Shown here: positions 60,071-64,000 of the stretch, piece after piece
Layout of the letters: each line of letters begins with the position of its first letter
Numbering within the stretch: the stretch's first letter is position 1
From: an uncultured Collinsella sp.
GTDB taxonomy: Bacteria; Actinomycetota; Coriobacteriia; Coriobacteriales; Coriobacteriaceae
DNA length: 64,000 nucleotides
NCBI GenBank assembly: GCA_900757495.1
Contig: CAAENX010000007.1
Coordinates: 1-64,000, forward strand
Direction: 5' to 3'
Program-made: the position numbers and the translations under genes
The notes under the pieces: model-generated
Database searches by the model: none
Seen by the model: only the letters and a program-made list of their open reading frames with translations
Told to the model about the DNA's origin: nothing

Positions 60071-61009
60071 ATGGTGAATATCAAGCAGGTCGGCTATTTT
60101 GTCGCCGTATTTGAGACGAAGAGTTTTACCGCCGCGGCACACCAGCGCAACGTGACCGTCCAGGCCATTTCCAAGTCAATTAGCGAGCTCGAGCAGTTGT
60201 TTAACGTTCAGTTTTTTGAGCGTGGAAATAGTGGCGTAAAGCCGACTCGGGCCGCCCGTAGCTTTTATGCCAAGGCTCGCAACGCCGTCGAGGCGTATCG
60301 TGAGGTTGAAAACTTTGATCCGTTTGGATGCGACCTGACCGTCCCGTCGGCCTCTGGGGCGCAAGCGATGCCGGAACTCTCGATTGGCCTGTGCGTTCCC
60401 GCACTCGATAACGACGATAAGCTATATAAGGGGTTGTCTGCGCTTATCATGCGTGGTGCCCGCGTGCGCGTGAAGTTTTGTACCGTGCATCCCGGGATCG
60501 CTCAGCAGGAGCTCGAGCAGGGCGACCTCGACGCCTTGCTTACGGTGGGCACATATGACAATACCAATGATGATTGCGAGCAGCTGGGAACCCTGCCCAC
60601 GGGTATTGTCGTCGCCGCCGGCCATCCGTTCGCTAAGAGGCCTTTTGTGACTGTGGCTGATTTGAACTCATATCCGGCAGGGCAGTCGGCTGCGTTTGAT
60701 AACTTTAATAATTCGATTTTTTGGCAGTACGAAAGCCGCGGTGTCCTTGGTGAGACGCGCATTATCGATGGCCCCGCTCAATTTGGGTCGTTTTTGGTGG
60801 CAGAGCACGGCTTTTTCTTAAATGCGATTCTTCCCGTTCCCGGTCAGATTGCTAGCGGGTTTGAGGTTGTCCCCATTGCGGGTAAAGGGGCCCTGACAGT
60901 TCCGGTGTGCCTAGTTTCCCTTAAAGATGAAAAACCCCAAGCTTATCATGTCGTAGAAAACTACTTGATTCGCATGGTGGGTTGCGCCAACGGGTCCGCC
61001 GCTCGCTAG
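60071..61009 (+). CDS. LysR-family transcriptional regulator
   Basis: 312 residues; the start may be ATG 60071 or GTG 60074, as TTGAGGTGA lies close upstream. Winged helix (YFVAVFETKSFTAAAHQRNVTVQAISKSISELEQLFNVQFFERG, given by its ends). The effector domain has LSIGLCVPAL, LEQGDLDALLTVGT and FGSFLVAEHGFFLNAILPVPGQIASG. It is flanked by two related small membrane protein genes, the left one divergent and the right one convergent, which suggests local control of at least the left one. Confidence 0.9.
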   Translation: MVNIKQVGYFVAVFETKSFTAAAHQRNVTVQAISKSISELEQLFNVQFFERGNSGVKPTRAARSFYAKARNAVEAYREVENFDPFGCDLTVPSASGAQAMPELSIGLCVPALDNDDKLYKGLSALIMRGARVRVKFCTVHPGIAQQELEQGDLDALLTVGTYDNTNDDCEQLGTLPTGIVVAAGHPFAKRPFVTVADLNSYPAGQSAAFDNFNNSIFWQYESRGVLGETRIIDGPAQFGSFLVAEHGFFLNAILPVPGQIASGFEVVPIAGKGALTVPVCLVSLKDEKPQAYHVVENYLIRMVGCANGSAAR

Positions 61010-61114
61010 CACATCCGTCGATGCGCTCGCCGCTGTCGGCTTTGCTGCCTGACGACATACTGTCGATTGTGCCGTGTGTCGCAATCGAATGAACGCAAAG
61101 GCCATTCATAGCAG

Positions 61115-61160
61115 ACCGCCCTCCGTTTCTCGTCTGTCTGAGAAACGGAGGGCGGTTTTT
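61115..61160. terminator. Strong bidirectional terminator
   Basis: ACCGCCCTCCGTTTCTC (61115-61131) pairs perfectly with GAGAAACGGAGGGCGGT (61140-61156), 17 bp with an 8-base loop, followed by TTTT. Confidence 0.9.
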
Positions 61161-61193
61161 ATGCGTGGCGCTTTGTACAGTTGAGCCCGATGC

Positions 61194-61592
61194 CTAGCTC
61201 AGGCGCTCCTGGCTTTCCTTTTTAACGCGGTTGGCGAAAACGAAGTACACGGCACTTACGACCACGGCGGTGACATCGGTGGCGCTGGTGCCGACTCCGC
61301 CCAAGAAGGGCTCGGAGAGCAGCAGGCTCACAACGGCGCATGCTAGGCAAATGATAGCCCAGACCCAAACGATGCCAATCTTGCTGGGGTTATTTGAGGC
61401 ACGGATGCCCAACACGGCGGCGATGATTTCGACGATGCCCATCACGATGACGACAACGCTGTAAACCGAGAGGTCGCCGCTGGCGTCGCCCGAAGCCGAC
61501 GTGAGCGCCAACGCGCCTGCAGCGATGCTGAAAACACCTCCCAATAAATAGACGATGGACATGACCTTTAGGACTTTACGGTTGTTGCTCAT
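61194..61592 (-). CDS. Small four-helix membrane protein, paralogue of the one at 59476
   Basis: 132 residues, GGAAAGGAAC before the ATG. Helices: VLKVMSIVYLLGGVFSIAAGALAL, VYSVVVIVMGIVEIIAAVLGI, GIVWVWAIICLACAVVSLLL, VTAVVVSAVYFVFANRV. Shared with the 59476 protein: the start (RKxLKVxxxxYxLG), LGIRASNNPSKIG against AGIKGANKPSQVD, and a short charged C-terminus. Function unknown. It converges with the LysR gene and is transcribed towards a shared terminator. Confidence 0.75.
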   Translation of the reverse strand: MSNNRKVLKVMSIVYLLGGVFSIAAGALALTSASGDASGDLSVYSVVVIVMGIVEIIAAVLGIRASNNPSKIGIVWVWAIICLACAVVSLLLSEPFLGGVGTSATDVTAVVVSAVYFVFANRVKKESQERLS

Positions 61593-61652
61593 GTTCAGTT
61601 CCTTTCCCTTGAGCCGTTATGGCACCGTGCACGTATTGCCTGGCGCCATGAA

Positions 61653-64000
61653 TTACTGATTGAGGGGTTCGTTGCCCAGATCTTGCGAGGCGAGTTTCTG
61701 TTCTTCGTTAAACTCGTCCGCTTCGGCGAGTTCCTCGGCGGTAGCTGCCTTTGGAGCGGACTCAACGGCATCGCAATGATCGAAAACGAGTTGATAGGGG
61801 GCGATGTCGCGGCGGGAAAGCATAAGCTTTACCTCGCGGCGCAAAGAGCGCATGACGCTGCCGCGGTCTGTCTCCTTGCAGGTGGCGACAACGCGAATGG
61901 TCATAGCGGTACTGCTAAGGTCGACCACGCCCTTGTAGAAGGGGCCTTCGATAATGGCGGGAACGCGGTCATGCACACTTTTGAGCTCGTCTTTAAGCAC
62001 CTTTTCGACATAGGGTAGAGATTCTCCCACCGGTATGGTGATGTCTATGCTGGCGTAAGAATTAAGTTTGGTCATATTGGTGACATTCGAAATCGAGCTA
62101 TTGCGCAGCAGTAGAACATTGCCGTTGCCGTCATTGATCTTTGTGGTTCGCACGCCAATTTCCATAACGGTGCCGGTATTGCCGCCAACCGAGATGACGT
62201 CTCCAACGCGGAACTCGCCTTCAAAGATAATAAAGAGCCCGCACAAGATATCCGTGATGAGGTCTTTGGCTCCAAAGGAGACCGCGAGTGTAATGATGCC
62301 TGCCGAGGCCAAAAGCGTTGCGGTGTCGACACCCAAAACGCCTAGGCACCAATAGAGCATGGCGATGAGGGTTCCGTATTTTGTCAGGCTCGAGAGAAGT
62401 CGGCATATCGTCTCGCCGCGCGCGCCAAGCACGTTGGACAACATGCGAAGAAGCGACTGTGCGATTGCGCACACTGTGAGCGCCACACAGGCGTACATGA
62501 TTGAAGCGGTGAGCGCGAATATGTTGAGACCGCGCTGCCAGTCATTGCCCAGAATGTAGGTGAATACCGAACGCGGGCCAAATAGAGTGTCTTTAAACAA
62601 GACGGCCAAAAAGACGATAAACACTCCGATACCGGTAAACCATCTAAGGACCGTGCCGAGTTTTTGCTCGGGGGTTTTGTCTTCCCATTTAAAGGAAATG
62701 TTGAGCCATCGGCCAATGGCACTTTCGCTGTGCTTGATACGGCCGTCGGATGTCGTGACTGTGATGTTGTGCCGTCTTGCCGTGAAATCGTCTTCGCGCT
62801 TCGAACGTTTTTCTTCGACTCTTATAGTGTCGAGTGTCAGCAGAGGGTAGATAAGGACAAAGCATATGGCGGCGATGATTCCGGTTGCGATGGTGAGCGG
62901 AACGCGCTGGTGCATAAAAGAGTCTTCGGGTGCCGCGACGTAAACGTAATAGTCGTCAGTCTCTAGGCAGGAGGCGTAGAGTTTCTGGTTGTCGATGTAA
63001 ATGAAATCGCTAAAGCCGTCTGCAAGGTGCTCGTCAGCCAGTCCTATTTCGGACGCCTTTTTCCCCATAAGAAGATTGTTGGGATGATATGCAACGGTGC
63101 CGTCTTTTTTCTCGATTGCAAAGGCGAAGCCTCCGGCGCCCGCCTTGATGCCGTCGAGCACCACGCCGATCTTGGTGCTCTTGAGCATTTCTTCTAAGCG
63201 CATAGGGCGCACGGCAATCTGAGCGATTCCGTCTGCAATGCCATCTTGATCGTAGAGTGCGACGCCGATGTACTGATATGTCTCGCCAGTGGTTCTGTTG
63301 ATAGAGAGGGGCTGTATATACTCATCCTTGCCGCCCAAAAGCGAGCGGAACTCGTAGGAGGAGTCGCCGTACTTGGTCGAAAGACTATAGGATCGTTGTG
63401 ACGTGCTCGAGCTCGTCATATTGCCGTCGCCGTCGTAGAGGTAAATTGACTCGACGCCAAGCGTTTCTGCCAAGCTGTGCAGATCGGCTCGCGTGGCGAG
63501 CTCTGGATTGTGCTCAACGATGTAGGCGATAATATGGCAGGTAGTGGCGTAGTGGTCACTATATTGCCTCGTAAGTTCATCCTCGCGCATTGCATTGTTT
63601 TTGAGCGTTTGATCAATCTGCTCTACGCGCTCTCGATTGACCGTCGCTTGGCTCGAAAGGGCAAAGAGCGTTTGCATATAGAAGGTTACCGCCAGGAGCA
63701 AGACGAGTCCTGCAACGGACAAGGCTGTTGCGCGCCTGCCCACGGCGGGGTTAAACCTAAGGTTGCGACCGATCTTGACGTATTCGTGATCGCCTTGGTC
63801 GCTATGCTCGTCATCCGCAAGGACAAACAGGTCATAGAGCGCCACGGCGGCGACGATTGCGATGAAGGCAAAGAGGATGACGCCCACGGTGATGTTGCGT
63901 GCGGTGGCGGTGTCGCTTTCGGGAATGGCGAGAATGTAATAGGTGTCATCGACCAACTTGACGCGACAGTACAGGCTTGTGTTCTTGACGGAAGTGAAGA
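61653..64000 (-). CDS. Mechanosensitive-channel (MscS) protein with extracellular sensor domain, 5' end beyond the window
   Basis: At least 782 residues; the frame is open to the right edge (FTSVKNTSLYCRVKLVDDT precedes the first internal start at 63956). Order: a partial domain, TM (ITVGVILFAFIAIVAAVAL), cytoplasmic loop, TM (ALSVAGLVLLLAVTFYMQTLF), a dCache-like outer domain of about 250 residues (GVESIYLYDGDG; GGFAFAIEKKDGTVAYHPN), and TM (VPLTIATGIIAAICFVLIYPLL). Four further helices lead to the MscS pore and beta domain (ITLAVSFGAKDLITDILCGLFIIFEGEFRVGD; VMEIGVRTTKI). So ligand sensing seems joined to a channel. It ends with an acidic tail. Osmotic release gated or tuned by a ligand is an inference. 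Confidence 0.85.
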   Translation of the reverse strand, partial: FTSVKNTSLYCRVKLVDDTYYILAIPESDTATARNITVGVILFAFIAIVAAVALYDLFVLADDEHSDQGDHEYVKIGRNLRFNPAVGRRATALSVAGLVLLLAVTFYMQTLFALSSQATVNRERVEQIDQTLKNNAMREDELTRQYSDHYATTCHIIAYIVEHNPELATRADLHSLAETLGVESIYLYDGDGNMTSSSTSQRSYSLSTKYGDSSYEFRSLLGGKDEYIQPLSINRTTGETYQYIGVALYDQDGIADGIAQIAVRPMRLEEMLKSTKIGVVLDGIKAGAGGFAFAIEKKDGTVAYHPNNLLMGKKASEIGLADEHLADGFSDFIYIDNQKLYASCLETDDYYVYVAAPEDSFMHQRVPLTIATGIIAAICFVLIYPLLTLDTIRVEEKRSKREDDFTARRHNITVTTSDGRIKHSESAIGRWLNISFKWEDKTPEQKLGTVLRWFTGIGVFIVFLAVLFKDTLFGPRSVFTYILGNDWQRGLNIFALTASIMYACVALTVCAIAQSLLRMLSNVLGARGETICRLLSSLTKYGTLIAMLYWCLGVLGVDTATLLASAGIITLAVSFGAKDLITDILCGLFIIFEGEFRVGDVISVGGNTGTVMEIGVRTTKINDGNGNVLLLRNSSISNVTNMTKLNSYASIDITIPVGESLPYVEKVLKDELKSVHDRVPAIIEGPFYKGVVDLSSTAMTIRVVATCKETDRGSVMRSLRREVKLMLSRRDIAPYQLVFDHCDAVESAPKAATAEELAEADEFNEEQKLASQDLGNEPLNQ

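Overview
The window looks like a chromosomal segment of a GC-rich, Gram-positive gut actinobacterium. My best guess is a Coriobacteriia of the Collinsella type. This rests on overall protein style, strong Shine-Dalgarno sites of the AAAGGAG type, lipoproteins and a sortase-type surface protein, anaerobe-type redox genes, and many hybrid sensor kinases. It is an inference: there is no rRNA to confirm it, and I saw no tRNA, rRNA, CRISPR array or intact insertion sequence.

Layout. 1-345 is AT-rich and foreign: the first codons of a peptidase-E-like protein and a serine-recombinase remnant. 702-1513 is an Abi_2 (HEPN-type) abortive-infection gene broken by a frameshift. 2070-3803 holds a flavodoxin-like reductase and an AAA ATPase whose promoter carries three 19-bp-spaced repeats. 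4051-8334 is a type IIA topoisomerase pair (parE-parC) with a LexA-type SOS box upstream. 8487-9869 is an ATPase-nuclease (DUF234-like) with its own array of 18-bp palindromes. 10348-15875 holds a LuxR-type regulator and a 1455-residue surface protein with a twin-arginine-like leader and an LAGTG sorting motif. 16173-17153 is a GMP synthase lacking the amidotransferase domain. 17270-23145 is a redox block: a two-component system diverging from a CXXC microprotein, a polyferredoxin and a TlpA lipoprotein, then a truncated rhodanese and a CoA-disulfide-reductase-like enzyme. 23367-30894 has a MacB/FtsX-type ABC protein, two membrane proteins, a tRNA dihydrouridine synthase, an orphan antitoxin with a toxin remnant, and glutaredoxin, interleaved with palindromic repeats. 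30946-33978 has an XRE/TipAS regulator, TrmO and a MalY/PatB-type lyase.

34121-40575 and 53304-58120 are dominated by sensory proteins: three hybrid histidine kinases linked to solute-binding proteins, either as a neighbouring gene or fused. Two of the three are interrupted by a single in-frame TAG. Between them lie a K+ channel, a LOG-family protein, a ClC channel, an ABC exporter with a YtrA-type regulator, release factor 3, a VUT transporter with an SDR, uracil-DNA glycosylase, an EamA exporter diverging from a LysR regulator, and a MATE exporter bracketed by copies of the LysR gene's 3' end. The right end has an RlmA-like methyltransferase, two related small membrane proteins around a second LysR gene, and a sensor-MscS channel running off the edge.

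The most unusual features are the repeats (several REP-like hairpin families and a 184-bp fold-back element), the operator arrays in front of two unrelated ATPases, the SOS box on the topoisomerase operon, and a set of freshly broken genes: two amber-stopped kinases, a frameshift inside a HEPN motif, and a decapitated toxin.
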